Shown piece after piece: positions 16,751-27,969 of a stretch of DNA of 64,000 nt; position 1 is the first letter of the stretch; each line of letters opens with the position of its first letter. The notes beneath the pieces are model-generated. The model had not been told where the DNA came from, searched no databases, and was given only the letters and a program-made list of their open reading frames with translations. The stretch covers positions 1 to 64,000 of the forward strand of contig NZ_JAQFIF010000001.1 in assembly GCF_029504395.1 (NCBI RefSeq). Reading direction: 5' to 3'. The translations under genes and the position numbers were made by a program. Source of the DNA: Arthrobacter sp. ES3-54 (lineage in GTDB: Bacteria; Actinomycetota; Actinomycetes; Actinomycetales; Micrococcaceae).

Positions 16751-17296
16751 AGAGTGGACATGTCCTCCCGGGCAACCCGCACCCGTTGAGCATGTCCATC
16801 GCTCAGAGCCAGGAGTGAGCATGAGGCCCATGTGTCCTCTCGCCGCAGCAAAGATTGAGCATGTCCCTTTGCCCCGCCTGCACTGGTTGGGCATGCCCCT
16901 GGTTCAGCGCCAGGAGTGAGCATGTCCTCCCGCGCAGCCCGCAACCGTGGGGCATGTCCATCGCTCAGAGCCAGGAGTGAGCATGAGGCCCATGTGTCCT
17001 CTCGCCGCAGCAAAGATTGAGCATGTCCCTTTGCCGCGCCTGCACTGATTGGGCATGCCCGTGGTCCAGCACCAGGAGTGAGCATGTCCTCCTGGGCAGC
17101 CCGCAACCGTGGGGCATGTCCATCGCTCAGTGCCAGCAGTGAGCATGAGGCCCAAGTGTCCTCCCGCCGCAGCAAAGATTGAGCATGTCCCACTGGGCAG
17201 CCCGCACCCGGGAGGACATGTCCATCGCTCAGTGCCAGCAGTGAGCATGAGGCCCAAGTGTCCTCCCGCCGCAGCAAAGAATGGGCATGTCCCACC
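16751..17296. repeat. intergenic array 2 of RRRCATGYCC palindromes with a 162-bp unit
   Basis: The gap before groES carries about 17 CATG-centred sites (GRGCATGTCC, GGACATGTCC, GGGCATGCCC and half sites). CATG starts at 16759, 16791, 16820, 16829, 16860, 16892, 16921, 16953, 16982, 16991, 17022, 17054, 17083, 17115, 17144, 17184, 17218, 17247 and 17286. The whole pattern recurs with an exact 162-bp period for two full copies, part of a third and a truncated fourth. Steps between sites are 29-32 bp almost throughout. The flanks TCGCTCAGAGCCAGGAGTG match TCGCTGGGGCCAGGGAGTG of array 1, so the arrays are related. It is non-coding by all visible criteria. Confidence 0.88.
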
Positions 17297-17325
17297 GGGG
17301 GGAGATGTTCACCCGGAACGAATAT

Positions 17326-17352
17326 CTGGCACTCGCCTTGACCGAGTGCTAA
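17326..17352. promoter_or_regulatory. CIRCE operator 1 (HrcA site) of groESL
   Basis: TGGCACTC, 9 nt, GAGTGCTAA: the CIRCE inverted repeat with one mismatch. It overlaps the -35 region (TTGACC at 17338), so HrcA bound here would block transcription until heat stress. Confidence 0.9.
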
Positions 17353-17367
17353 CCATTTACATAGAGT
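17338..17367 (+). promoter_or_regulatory. groESL promoter
   Basis: TTGACC (17338-17343) and TAGAGT (17362-17367) are spaced by 18 bp and lie between and within the two CIRCE elements. This is a sigma-A-type vegetative promoter under HrcA repression. Confidence 0.75.
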
Positions 17368-17372
17368 CGTCA

Positions 17373-17399
17373 TTAGCACTCTCCCTAGGAGGGTGCTAA
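17373..17399. promoter_or_regulatory. CIRCE operator 2 (HrcA site) of groESL
   Basis: TTAGCACTC, 9 nt, GGGTGCTAA: a CIRCE repeat with one mismatch in the right arm, just downstream of the expected transcription start. Two CIRCE copies before groES are typical for actinobacteria. Confidence 0.92.
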
Positions 17400-17511
17400 C
17401 ACATGAAGCGGCTTCCGCCAGGCACGCTGCCGGCACCGCGACGACGGTCTGTGCGCCTTGGCATCACCGCTTCATAGTCCACAAATTTGCTGACGAAAAG
17501 GAGAGGTCCGA

Positions 17512-17808
17512 GTGTCGGTCTCTATTAAGCCTCTTGAGGATCGTATTGTTGTCCGCCCGCTCGAAGCCGAGCAGACCACGGCTTCCGGCCTGGTTATCCC
17601 GGACTCCGCACAGGAGAAGCCGCAGGAAGGCGAAGTTGTTGCAGTAGGCCCCGGCCGCTTCGATGACAACGGCAACCGCGTTCCCATTGACGTTGCCGTT
17701 GGCGACGTCGTCATTTACTCCAAGTACGGTGGAACCGAAGTCAAGACCGGCGGCACCGAGTACCTCGTGCTCTCCGCCCGCGACGTTCTGGCGATCGTCG
17801 TAAAGTAA
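17512..17808 (+). CDS. groES: co-chaperonin GroES
   Basis: The 10-kDa cap of the GroEL folding chamber. The 98-residue protein opens [20 protein letters not shown] and has the mobile loop [19 protein letters not shown], as in all GroES. The start is GTG 17512, with AAGGAGAGG 6 nt upstream. It is followed after 81 bp by groEL in the same transcript, with an intercistronic hairpin, and is controlled by two CIRCE sites. Confidence 0.97.
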   Translation: MSVSIKPLEDRIVVRPLEAEQTTASGLVIPDSAQEKPQEGEVVAVGPGRFDDNGNRVPIDVAVGDVVIYSKYGGTEVKTGGTEYLVLSARDVLAIVVK

Positions 17809-17819
17809 CTCTCTTGGAC

Positions 17820-17866
17820 CCCCGCGCAGCCGATCCTTACGCATTGTATGGATCAGCTGCGCGGGG
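17820..17866 (+). other. intercistronic hairpin between groES and groEL
   Basis: CCCCGCGCAGC (17820-17830) and GCTGCGCGGGG (17856-17866) form an 11-bp perfect stem, extended by CGATCC/GGATCA, followed by TTCTGTCTT. It may attenuate or mark RNA processing, setting the groES:groEL ratio. Confidence 0.6.
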
Positions 17867-17877
17867 TTCTGTCTTGA

Positions 17878-19500
<1,623 letters not shown>

Positions 19501-19516
19501 GCTCTGCCCGCACAGG

Positions 19517-19550
19517 GGACGGCCCGGCATCTTGCCGGGCCGTCCTTTTT
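19517..19550 (+). terminator. rho-independent terminator of groESL
   Basis: A 13-bp perfect stem (GGACGGCCCGGCA / TGCCGGGCCGTCC) with a 3-nt loop followed by TTTTT. Confidence 0.95.
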
Positions 19551-19667
19551 GTCTGTCGGGGTTCTTTCGGGTTCTGCTGCGCGTCTGCAGTGGTCCGGCT
19601 GTAAATTGCCCGGATTCTGGCGCGAAGACCCGGCATTCCGGCAGTCCCTGGTTCCGGCATTACCTGG

Positions 19668-20636
19668 TCAGCGCCGTGTACGGTCCGCCCTGCGCCGCAG
19701 CCGCAGTGCGGCGTCCGGCGACAGTCGCTTGGTCACCAGCCGGTAGAAGATCAGAACCCCGACGGCGGCCACCACGATTCCCAGCAGGTTCAGGAACAGC
19801 TGCAGGGCGGAGCCCGCCGCCTTCTGATACTCGCCCAGGACCAGTGCCACAGCCACGAACCCCGCCGCCGGCACTGTGGTGACCGAAATGAACACCCCGA
19901 TCAGCGCCGCCGAGCGCCGGCTGATGACCGACAGCATCCCGGCTATGCCGGCAAGGACGGCGACGATCAGGGAGTACGGGCCCGGATGGTAAATGAATTC
20001 AACCGCTGAACCGCGGTTCAGCGCGTCACTGGGAAACAGCCCGAGCGGCACGGACAGCCACGCCGCCAGGGCGGCAGCCAGCATCGCGACGGGAAACCCG
20101 ACGCCGAGGGCCACGGCCGCGTCGCGTCCGAGCCGCCGCTCGCGCCGGACCAGGGCCACGGCCAGCGCAGCCAGCGGGCCGAACTCCGGCCCCACGGCCA
20201 TGGCGCCGACGATCGCAATGGTGGAGTCGGTCACGATGCCGATGGCCGCCAGCTGGGTCGCCAGGACCAGGAAGGCCAGAAAACTCCACGTCAGGCGCGA
20301 ATCTTCGCCGGTCTGCCGCGACACCTCGTCCCAGATCACGGCGTCCGCGCCCTCACCCGGCGCCTCCGCCTCCGCCCGGTCGGCCCGGTCCGAGAGCACC
20401 AGGTCCGGTTCGAGGACCGAAATTGATCCGCGCTGCTGGACATCGAGGACGTGGAGCTTCTCCACGAGCCCCTCCACGGATTCGCGCGCCAGCAGGACCT
20501 GGATAACGTCCCCGGGCGGCATGACGGAAGCACCCTTGGCCAGCGCGACTTCCGAGACGCCGACGTGACTTGTACAACTTTCGACAACAACTCCGGACAA
20601 CTCTCCCGGGACACAAATGCGCAGCTGCACGATCAC
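19668..20636 (-). CDS. DUF389 membrane protein
   Basis: A 322-residue protein of the DUF389 family, whose role is unknown. It has an N-terminal soluble domain of about 105 residues (VQLRICVPGELSGVVVE, ACT/ferredoxin-like by pattern) followed by about six hydrophobic helices. The conserved opening of the membrane part, SRLTWSFLAFLVLATQLAAIG, is followed by TDSTIAIVGAMAVGPEFGPL. That stretch (IVGAMAVGPEF) is the family hallmark. The start is GTG 20636, with GAGGAGG upstream. It is convergent with groEL and divergent from the acyltransferase. Confidence 0.85.
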   Translation of the reverse strand: MIVQLRICVPGELSGVVVESCTSHVGVSEVALAKGASVMPPGDVIQVLLARESVEGLVEKLHVLDVQQRGSISVLEPDLVLSDRADRAEAEAPGEGADAVIWDEVSRQTGEDSRLTWSFLAFLVLATQLAAIGIVTDSTIAIVGAMAVGPEFGPLAALAVALVRRERRLGRDAAVALGVGFPVAMLAAALAAWLSVPLGLFPSDALNRGSAVEFIYHPGPYSLIVAVLAGIAGMLSVISRRSAALIGVFISVTTVPAAGFVAVALVLGEYQKAAGSALQLFLNLLGIVVAAVGVLIFYRLVTKRLSPDAALRLRRRADRTRR

Positions 20637-20839
20637 TTGGCGGCCTCCTCAGACTCGTCCCAGCCTAGCTTCCGCGCCGCGCCCGGCGCCGCCTGCCGGG
20701 CCGCGAGTGCGCCGCCAGTCGGGCGCGTGGAGGTTCCCTGCCAGGGCTTCCGGGGGCCCCTCGGGGGCCCCGGCGATTGGCCAAGAAAATTACGTTTCGG
20801 TAACATTGATGTTTTGGAAACTGGCCGGAAGGGTTATCT

Positions 20840-22924
20840 GTGTCGAGCGTGCGAACCATCGCCACCCCGCCAAGGGCGGACGCAGGTTCTCCGGCGGGCC
20901 GAAAATCAAGCTACCGCCCCGAAGTCCAGGGCCTGCGCGCCCTCGCGGTCCTCATGGTGGTCACCTACCACGTGTGGCTGGGGCGGGTTTCCGGCGGCGT
21001 AGACATCTTCCTTCTCATTTCGGCATTCCTGATGACGCTCAGCTTCACGCGGAAGGTCGAAAGCGGCGCGCCGCTCCGGTTGCTGAGCCACTGGCTGCAT
21101 CTGCTCAAGCGCCTGCTGCCCGCCGTCGTCGTGGTGATTCTCGGCGTCCTTGCCGGCACTTGGGCCATCCTGCCGCAAAGCCGCTGGCCCGACGTCCTTG
21201 AGCAGGCCTGGGCCTCTCTGCTGTACCGGCAGAACTGGCTCCTGGCGGACAGCGCTGTGGACTACTACGCCCAGGACCATTCGGGCGCGAGCCCGCTCCA
21301 GCACTTCTGGTCACTCTCCATCCAGGGCCAGGTGTTCGTGCTCTGGCCGCTCGTCTTCGCCGGCACGGCCCTTCTGTCCCGACTGCTCCGCCGCGGGGCC
21401 GGCCAGGACCATGCGCTGCTGCGCTACCGGTCCCTGCTGGCCGGGGCCTTCGGCGCCGTCTTCGCCGTGTCCCTCGCGTACTCGATTCACCAGACCACGA
21501 CGAACCAGGCCCACGCCTACTTCGATACCGGCGCCCGGCTCTGGGAGTTCGCTCTCGGCTCGCTCCTGGCCCTCGCCCTGCCGTACCTGAAGCCGGGCAA
21601 GATCCTCCGCGTCGTACTGGGCTGGGCCGGGCTGGTGGCCATGCTCTCCTGCGGGCTGCTGCTGACCGTGGACCGTTCCTTCCCCGGGTTCATCGCGCTG
21701 TGGCCCACGCTGGCGGCCGCCGCGATCATCACCGCCGGCCAAAGCGGCAGCCGGTTCGGCGTCGACCGCCTCCTGACCTGGAAACCCCTGGTGGCGCTGG
21801 GGGACAACTCCTATGCGCTCTACCTCTGGCACTGGCCGTTGCTGGTTTTGGCCCTCGCCGGGGCGGGCATCACGGCGCCAAACCTGTTCCAGGGGCTGTG
21901 CATCGTTGCCGCGTCCGTCGTTCTGGCCGTGCTCACCACCCGCTTCGTCGAGAAGCCGCTGCGCGAGTGGCACTGGCCCAAGCGCCGCGCCTGGCGTACC
22001 GCCGTCGTGATCGCCGCCTGCGGTGCCTTGCTGGCCGGTCCCGTCGCCGTATGGCAGAGCCAGCTCGTCGCCGACGAGGCCGAGGCGGCATCCCAGCCCA
22101 AGGAACTGACCCCCGGTGCGGCCGCCCTGGCACCGGAAAACGCCGGCAAACCCACTCCACAGGCGAAAATCATCCCTGCGCCGGCCGCGATGAAGAACGA
22201 GTGGGCGGACATCGACGGGCTGTGCACGGACGGTAACGTCGCCAGCGACCCCCTGTTGCAGGGCTGCCTGCAGAACAACAAACCGGAGAAGGTCACCAAG
22301 CGGATCGTGGTGCTCGGTGACTCGCATGCCCAGCAGTACATGGCGGCACTTGGCCCCATCGCGAAGAGCCACGGCTGGGAAGTGGTCACCCTATTGAAGG
22401 GCAACTGCCGCTTCGGCGGGGAGTCCCCGGAGCGCGACGCGGACTGCAACGCGTTCAACAGGGCCAGCACGCAGTACGTCCTGGACCACAAACCCGACGC
22501 CGTTTTCACGGTTGCGTCCCTGACCCACAAGGAAGCGCCGTTCGAGACCGAAGTGCCGCAGTACCTGGAGGGCATCAAACCCTTCACCGACGCCGGCATG
22601 GATGTTGTGGGCATCCGCGACAACCCCCGCTTTAACATCAACATGCCCGAGTGCGTCCAGAAGAACGGCGAGGATGCGGCGGAATGCAACGTGCCGCAGC
22701 AGGAATCGCTCGCGGGGTCCTCGCCGCTCGACGCGTACCGCGGCCAGGTGCACAGGCTGGCCCTGATGGACATGAGCGATTTCATCTGCGCCAACGGAAC
22801 CTGCCCCGCGGTGGTCGGCAACGTCTACGTCTACAAGGACGACAACCACCTGACCAAGACCTATGTCCAGACCATGGTCCCCATGTTCGAAAAGCGGCTG
22901 CTCGCCGCCACCGGCTGGAAATAG
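20840..22924 (+). CDS. OafA-type membrane acyltransferase with C-terminal SGNH domain
   Basis: A 694-residue protein joining an acyltransferase-3 domain (about residues 25-390, about ten helices) to an extracytoplasmic SGNH hydrolase-like domain. RPEVQGLRALAVLMVVTYHVW carries the family's catalytic H and the PEV/GLRA motif. GDNSYALYLWHWPLLVLALAG ends the membrane part. The SGNH block I motif appears as VVLGDSHAQQYMAAL (about residue 495), and a final DDNHLTKTYV contains the DxxH pair. Such proteins O-acetylate exported or cell-wall polysaccharides. Target unknown. GTG 20840 follows CCGGAAGGG at 7 nt. Confidence 0.87.
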   Translation: MSSVRTIATPPRADAGSPAGRKSSYRPEVQGLRALAVLMVVTYHVWLGRVSGGVDIFLLISAFLMTLSFTRKVESGAPLRLLSHWLHLLKRLLPAVVVVILGVLAGTWAILPQSRWPDVLEQAWASLLYRQNWLLADSAVDYYAQDHSGASPLQHFWSLSIQGQVFVLWPLVFAGTALLSRLLRRGAGQDHALLRYRSLLAGAFGAVFAVSLAYSIHQTTTNQAHAYFDTGARLWEFALGSLLALALPYLKPGKILRVVLGWAGLVAMLSCGLLLTVDRSFPGFIALWPTLAAAAIITAGQSGSRFGVDRLLTWKPLVALGDNSYALYLWHWPLLVLALAGAGITAPNLFQGLCIVAASVVLAVLTTRFVEKPLREWHWPKRRAWRTAVVIAACGALLAGPVAVWQSQLVADEAEAASQPKELTPGAAALAPENAGKPTPQAKIIPAPAAMKNEWADIDGLCTDGNVASDPLLQGCLQNNKPEKVTKRIVVLGDSHAQQYMAALGPIAKSHGWEVVTLLKGNCRFGGESPERDADCNAFNRASTQYVLDHKPDAVFTVASLTHKEAPFETEVPQYLEGIKPFTDAGMDVVGIRDNPRFNINMPECVQKNGEDAAECNVPQQESLAGSSPLDAYRGQVHRLALMDMSDFICANGTCPAVVGNVYVYKDDNHLTKTYVQTMVPMFEKRLLAATGWK

Positions 22925-22945
22925 GCCCGCCCGGCCGGGCGGGGG
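22924..22945 (+). terminator. GC-rich hairpin after the acyltransferase gene
   Basis: GCCCGCCCG/CGGGCGGG folds into a tight stem immediately after the stop codon, without a T run. It is a possible factor-assisted terminator. Confidence 0.4.
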
Positions 22946-23038
22946 AGCCTTGCCGGCATGGGACGGCTCACATCGAAGCCGCACATTACTGCCCCGGAAT
23001 ATGGCTATCGCCGCCAAGGTTCTACTATTTATTAAGGA

Positions 23039-23086
23039 CTTCTGCACAACCTGTTGCATAACCTTCTGCACGACCTTCTGCACAGA
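23039..23086. repeat. four tandem copies of a 12-bp repeat upstream of guaB
   Basis: CTTCTGCACAAC, CTGTTGCATAAC, CTTCTGCACGAC and CTTCTGCACAGA follow each other without a gap (23039-23086). The array ends 80 bp before guaB and is immediately followed by a hairpin. Its position suggests regulatory binding sites, but no regulator is known. Confidence 0.7.
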
Positions 23087-23111
23087 CCAGACCCGTAATG
23101 ACGGGCTGGTC
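23085..23111. other. hairpin in the guaB leader
   Basis: GACCAG (23085-23090) and CCCGT (23092-23096) pair with ACGGG (23101-23105) and CTGGTC (23106-23111) around an AATG loop, with one bulged base. It could be a terminator, an operator or an RNA switch element. It does not match a purine riboswitch as far as I can see. Confidence 0.55.
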
Positions 23112-23144
23112 ATCTGTTGCAACCCCTACCCGTGAACCCCGTAA

Positions 23145-24677
<1,533 letters not shown>

Positions 24678-24693
24678 ACCGCCGGAACATCAG

Positions 24694-24731
24694 CGAACAG
24701 GCCGTGGGGGTTTCTCCTCACGGCCTGTTCG
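24694..24731 (+). terminator. hairpin terminator after guaB
   Basis: CGAACAGGCCGTG and CACGGCCTGTTCG form a 13-bp perfect stem around GGGGTTTCTCCT. It overlaps the region just before the next promoter (24748). Confidence 0.85.
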
Positions 24732-24747
24732 TGTCTGCGCCCGGAAC

Positions 24748-24753
24748 TAGGCT
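24748..24753 (+). promoter_or_regulatory. -10 box TAGGCT of a leaderless promoter
   Basis: TAGGCT plus 6 nt (GGAGAC) then the ATG of the ABC transporter gene at 24760. Confidence 0.65.
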
Positions 24754-24759
24754 GGAGAC

Positions 24760-26610
24760 ATGTCCGAACTCCTGCCGGCCCGTGCGCCCAAACGCAAGCT
24801 CGCGCTCAAGCCCTACGCCCAAGCCGTGGCACAGGTGCTGCGGGTGAGCTTCCGGGCCTCACCCGCCGCCGTCGTCATGAAGATCCTCGGATCGCTGATC
24901 TCGGCACTGCTCCCGCTGGTCACGACGTACTTCGCCGCGCTGACCACCACGGCGCTGGCCGCCGCCTACGCGGGTGACGCCGCCGCCGGCGGGCAGGCGA
25001 TCGTCTACGTCATCATCACCGCGGCACTCGGGCTCTTCTGGGGATCGTTCAGCAGCGTGGACCGCTACATCCAGCAGCTCATGAGCTTCCGGGTCGGCGC
25101 GATCGTCGGGGATCTCATGTACGAGCGCTTCCTGACCCTGGACTTCTGGCGCTACGACGACAAAGAGACCGTGGACCTGTACGACCGCGCCAAGCGATTC
25201 TCCGATTCCTATGCCCGCGTCCTGGACCGGATTGCCGCCATATTCACCCAGCTCGTTTCCGTGCTCCTAGCCATCGGCGCGCTGTTGCTGGTCAGCTGGT
25301 GGATCGCCGTGATCGTCCTGGTCGCGATCGTGCCCAGCGTCTACCTGCAGTTCAAGCTCTCCCGCGAACAGATCGCGCACTGGAACACCCAGGTCGATTC
25401 CCGCAGGCAACGCAGGATGATCGAAACCAACCTGCTGCGCCCGCAGCACATCGCCGAGATGCGGCTCTACGGGATCGTCGGCCACCTGATGGGGCTGCGC
25501 TCCACCCTGCGGGACGCCGACGAAAAGCGTCGGCTGGACTTCCAGAAACGCTACATTCCCAAACAGCTCGCGGCCGATGCCCTGCAGTACGGCGCCGAGG
25601 TGGTCTCCCTGATCTGGGTGGTGGGCCAGATCATCGCCCATGCGCAGCCGGTGGGGCAGTTCCTGTACGTCCAGCAGATTGTCAGCCGCGCCCTGTCCAC
25701 CGCCAACAACCTCGTCTCCTCGCTCAGTTCGATCGACGAGGACCTGGCAAACCTCAAGGACTACGAGCTCTTCATGGCGCTGCCCGTGCAGTCCGGCCAC
25801 GCCCCGCCCCTGCTGCAGGCGCCCAAAACGGTGGAACTGCGGGACATCCGTTTCACGTACACCGGCAGCGAACTGGAAGTGATCCGCGGCATTTCGCTGA
25901 CCATCAGGCAGGGCCAGCACATCGCGATCGTGGGGGAGAACGGTGCCGGCAAGTCCACCCTGATCCGCATCCTGGCCGGGCTGTACCGTCCCGATTCCGG
26001 GCAGGTGATGCTCGACGGCGTCGACCTCGCCGCCGTCGACGTCACATCCTGGCACCGGCACCTGGCGGTGCTCAGCCAGGAGTTCCTCAAGTACGAGTTC
26101 GCCACCGCGGCGGAAAACATCTTCTTCGGCGACGTCGATTCGCCCCGCGACGACGGACGGGTCCGCCGCTCCGCCGCGGATGCCGAAGCGCTCGAATTCA
26201 TCAACAAACTGCCCAACGGCCTGGACAACCACGTCAGCAACTGGATGGAGGACCCGCGCGGCCGGAAGGGCTCCGGGCTTTCCGGCGGGCAGTGGCAGCG
26301 CCTGGCGATGGCCCGGAACTTCTACCGCAACGCCTCCTTCATGGTGATGGACGAGCCGACGTCGGCCATCGACGCGCTGGCCGAGCACCGGATTTTCACG
26401 CGGCTCTTCGCGGAACGCAGCAGCACCATCATCGCCATCAGCCACCGGCTGGCCACGATCGAGAAGGCTGACGTGGTCTACATGCTCGAGGACGGCCGCA
26501 TCGTGGAACAAGGTACCCACAAGGAACTCGTGGCGCTCCGCGGCCGCTACTTCCGGATGTTCGAATCCCAGCTGACGGTTCCGGATGCCGAGAACGTCAG
26601 CGGCGAGTGA
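24760..26610 (+). CDS. ABC transporter, fused permease and ATPase (exporter type)
   Basis: A 616-residue half-transporter, expected to work as a homodimer in the membrane. The N-terminal six-helix domain (about 1-330) is followed by a nucleotide-binding domain. This has Walker A GENGAGKSTLIRIL (about residues 394-407), a Q-loop at LSQEFLKYEFAT, the signature SGLSGGQWQR, Walker B FMVMDEPTSAID and the switch histidine in ISHRLAT. The substrate is unknown; such proteins export lipids, peptides or drugs. It is transcribed alone from a leaderless promoter between guaB and guaB3. Confidence 0.92.
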   Translation: MSELLPARAPKRKLALKPYAQAVAQVLRVSFRASPAAVVMKILGSLISALLPLVTTYFAALTTTALAAAYAGDAAAGGQAIVYVIITAALGLFWGSFSSVDRYIQQLMSFRVGAIVGDLMYERFLTLDFWRYDDKETVDLYDRAKRFSDSYARVLDRIAAIFTQLVSVLLAIGALLLVSWWIAVIVLVAIVPSVYLQFKLSREQIAHWNTQVDSRRQRRMIETNLLRPQHIAEMRLYGIVGHLMGLRSTLRDADEKRRLDFQKRYIPKQLAADALQYGAEVVSLIWVVGQIIAHAQPVGQFLYVQQIVSRALSTANNLVSSLSSIDEDLANLKDYELFMALPVQSGHAPPLLQAPKTVELRDIRFTYTGSELEVIRGISLTIRQGQHIAIVGENGAGKSTLIRILAGLYRPDSGQVMLDGVDLAAVDVTSWHRHLAVLSQEFLKYEFATAAENIFFGDVDSPRDDGRVRRSAADAEALEFINKLPNGLDNHVSNWMEDPRGRKGSGLSGGQWQRLAMARNFYRNASFMVMDEPTSAIDALAEHRIFTRLFAERSSTIIAISHRLATIEKADVVYMLEDGRIVEQGTHKELVALRGRYFRMFESQLTVPDAENVSGE

Positions 26611-26727
26611 GGGGGCGCCCCCGATGCTGGTGGTCCCGGCAACGTGTCCGACGAAAATCCGGCGCTGTCCGTGCCGCCACAGCATGACGCCACAGTACGC
26701 CGAAGCGGCGCCCCGCGTCCGCTGGGA

Positions 26728-26733
26728 TAACCT
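26728..26733 (+). promoter_or_regulatory. -10 box TAACCT of a leaderless promoter
   Basis: TAACCT plus 6 nt (AGAGCA) then the GTG of guaB3 at 26740. Confidence 0.6.
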
Positions 26734-26739
26734 AGAGCA

Positions 26740-27876
26740 GTGACTTACGAGATTGAGATTGGCCGAGGCAAGCGTGGGCGTCGTGCCTACTCCCTGGATG
26801 ACATTGCGATCGTCCCCAACCGGCGCACCCGTGACCCCAAGGACGTCTCCGTCTCCTGGCAGATCGATGCCTACAAGTTCGACATGCCCGTCATCGCGGC
26901 GCCGATGGATTCGGCCATGTCGCCGGAAACCGTCATCGCCCTGGGCCGCCTCGGCGGACTCGGCGTGCTCGACCTCGAAGGCCTGTGGACCAGGTACGAG
27001 AACCCGCAGTCCGTGCTGGACGAGATCGGGGGCCTCGCGGACGAGACCAACAGCCCCGCCGTCACCCGGCGCATGCAGGAGCTTTACCAGGCGCCGATCC
27101 AGCCCGAGCTGATCACCTCGCGCCTCGCCGAAATCCGCGCCGCCGGCGTCACGGTGGCCGGCTCCCTGACCCCGCAGCGCACGCAGGAACACTACAAGAC
27201 CGTGCTGGCCGCCGGCGTCGACATCTTCGTCATCCGCGGAACCACGGTCTCGGCCGAGCACGTCTCCAAGGACCACGAGCCGCTGAACCTTAAGCAGTTC
27301 ATCTACGAACTCGACGTACCCGTGATCGTCGGCGGAGCGGCCGGCTACACCCCGGCCCTGCACCTGATGCGCACCGGTGCCGCCGGCGTGCTGGTCGGCT
27401 TCGGCGGCGGAGCCACCACCACCACCCGCCGCGCCCTGGGCATCCACTCGCCGATGGCGTCCGCCATCTCCGACGTCGCGGCCGCCCGCCGCGACTACAT
27501 GGACGAGTCCGGCGGACGCTACGTCCATGTGATCGCCGACGGCGGCATGGGATCCTCCGGTGACATCGTCAAGGCGATCGCCATGGGCGCCGACGCCGTG
27601 ATGCTGGGCAGCGCCCTGGCCCGCGCCGACGAAGCCCCCGGCAAGGGCTGGCACTGGGGCCAGGAAGCCCACCACCTCGAACTGCCCCGCGGCGACAGGG
27701 TCAACGTCGGAACGGTGGGCCCGCTCGAAGAGGTCCTGTTCGGGCCGGGACACCACACCAACGGCACCTCCAACCTCATCGGAGCGCTGCGCCGTTCCAT
27801 GGCAACCACCGGCTACTCGGACCTGAAGGAATTCCAGCGCGTCGACGTCGTCGTCTCGCCGTACGCCGGCAACTGA
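26740..27876 (+). CDS. guaB3: GuaB3 family IMP dehydrogenase-related protein
   Basis: A 378-residue IMPDH-like barrel without CBS domains, the form found beside guaB in actinobacteria. EIEIGRGKRGRRAYSLDDIAIVPNRRTRDP is the characteristic opening; I see GGAAGYTPALHLMRTGAAGVLVG where the IMPDH catalytic loop with SICTT would be. That cysteine motif is therefore replaced. Some members are reported to act as GMP reductases, others remain uncharacterised, so the reaction here is open. The GTG start 26740 directly follows a leaderless -10 box. Confidence 0.92.
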   Translation: MTYEIEIGRGKRGRRAYSLDDIAIVPNRRTRDPKDVSVSWQIDAYKFDMPVIAAPMDSAMSPETVIALGRLGGLGVLDLEGLWTRYENPQSVLDEIGGLADETNSPAVTRRMQELYQAPIQPELITSRLAEIRAAGVTVAGSLTPQRTQEHYKTVLAAGVDIFVIRGTTVSAEHVSKDHEPLNLKQFIYELDVPVIVGGAAGYTPALHLMRTGAAGVLVGFGGGATTTTRRALGIHSPMASAISDVAAARRDYMDESGGRYVHVIADGGMGSSGDIVKAIAMGADAVMLGSALARADEAPGKGWHWGQEAHHLELPRGDRVNVGTVGPLEEVLFGPGHHTNGTSNLIGALRRSMATTGYSDLKEFQRVDVVVSPYAGN

Positions 27877-27906
27877 ACCCTAAGCTGGCGGTTGTTAGGC
27901 CCTGCC

Positions 27907-27960
27907 CATCCGGGAAACTTGGACGTAGTCTGGTGCCCTAACGAGGTTTGACCCGGATGG
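27907..27960. promoter_or_regulatory. 9-bp inverted repeat in the glpD leader
   Basis: CCATCCGGG near 27907-27915 and CCCGGATGG near 27952-27960 are inverted copies about 36 bp apart. The second lies directly over the GGATGGAGG ribosome site. It could be an operator pair or an RNA stem hiding the ribosome site. Confidence 0.4.
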
Positions 27961-27969
27961 AGGCGTGAC

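Noticed and set aside
7797..17296. CRISPR arrays
   Set aside because: The repeats are short palindromes in long similar units; the filler between cores is itself repeated rather than unique, and no cas genes are present.
16694..17436. Frames through array 2 (repeats such as MLTAGTERWTCP)
   Set aside because: Same reason: they are periodic by-products of the 162-bp repeat, with frames open on both strands.
23085..23111. Guanine-type purine riboswitch before guaB
   Set aside because: The hairpin lacks the three-way junction and conserved loops of the purine riboswitch; only a single stem is present.
25267..27756. 829-codon minus-strand frame across the ABC transporter and guaB3
   Set aside because: It spans two well-supported plus-strand genes and their promoter and has no domain; it is a GC-rich shadow frame.
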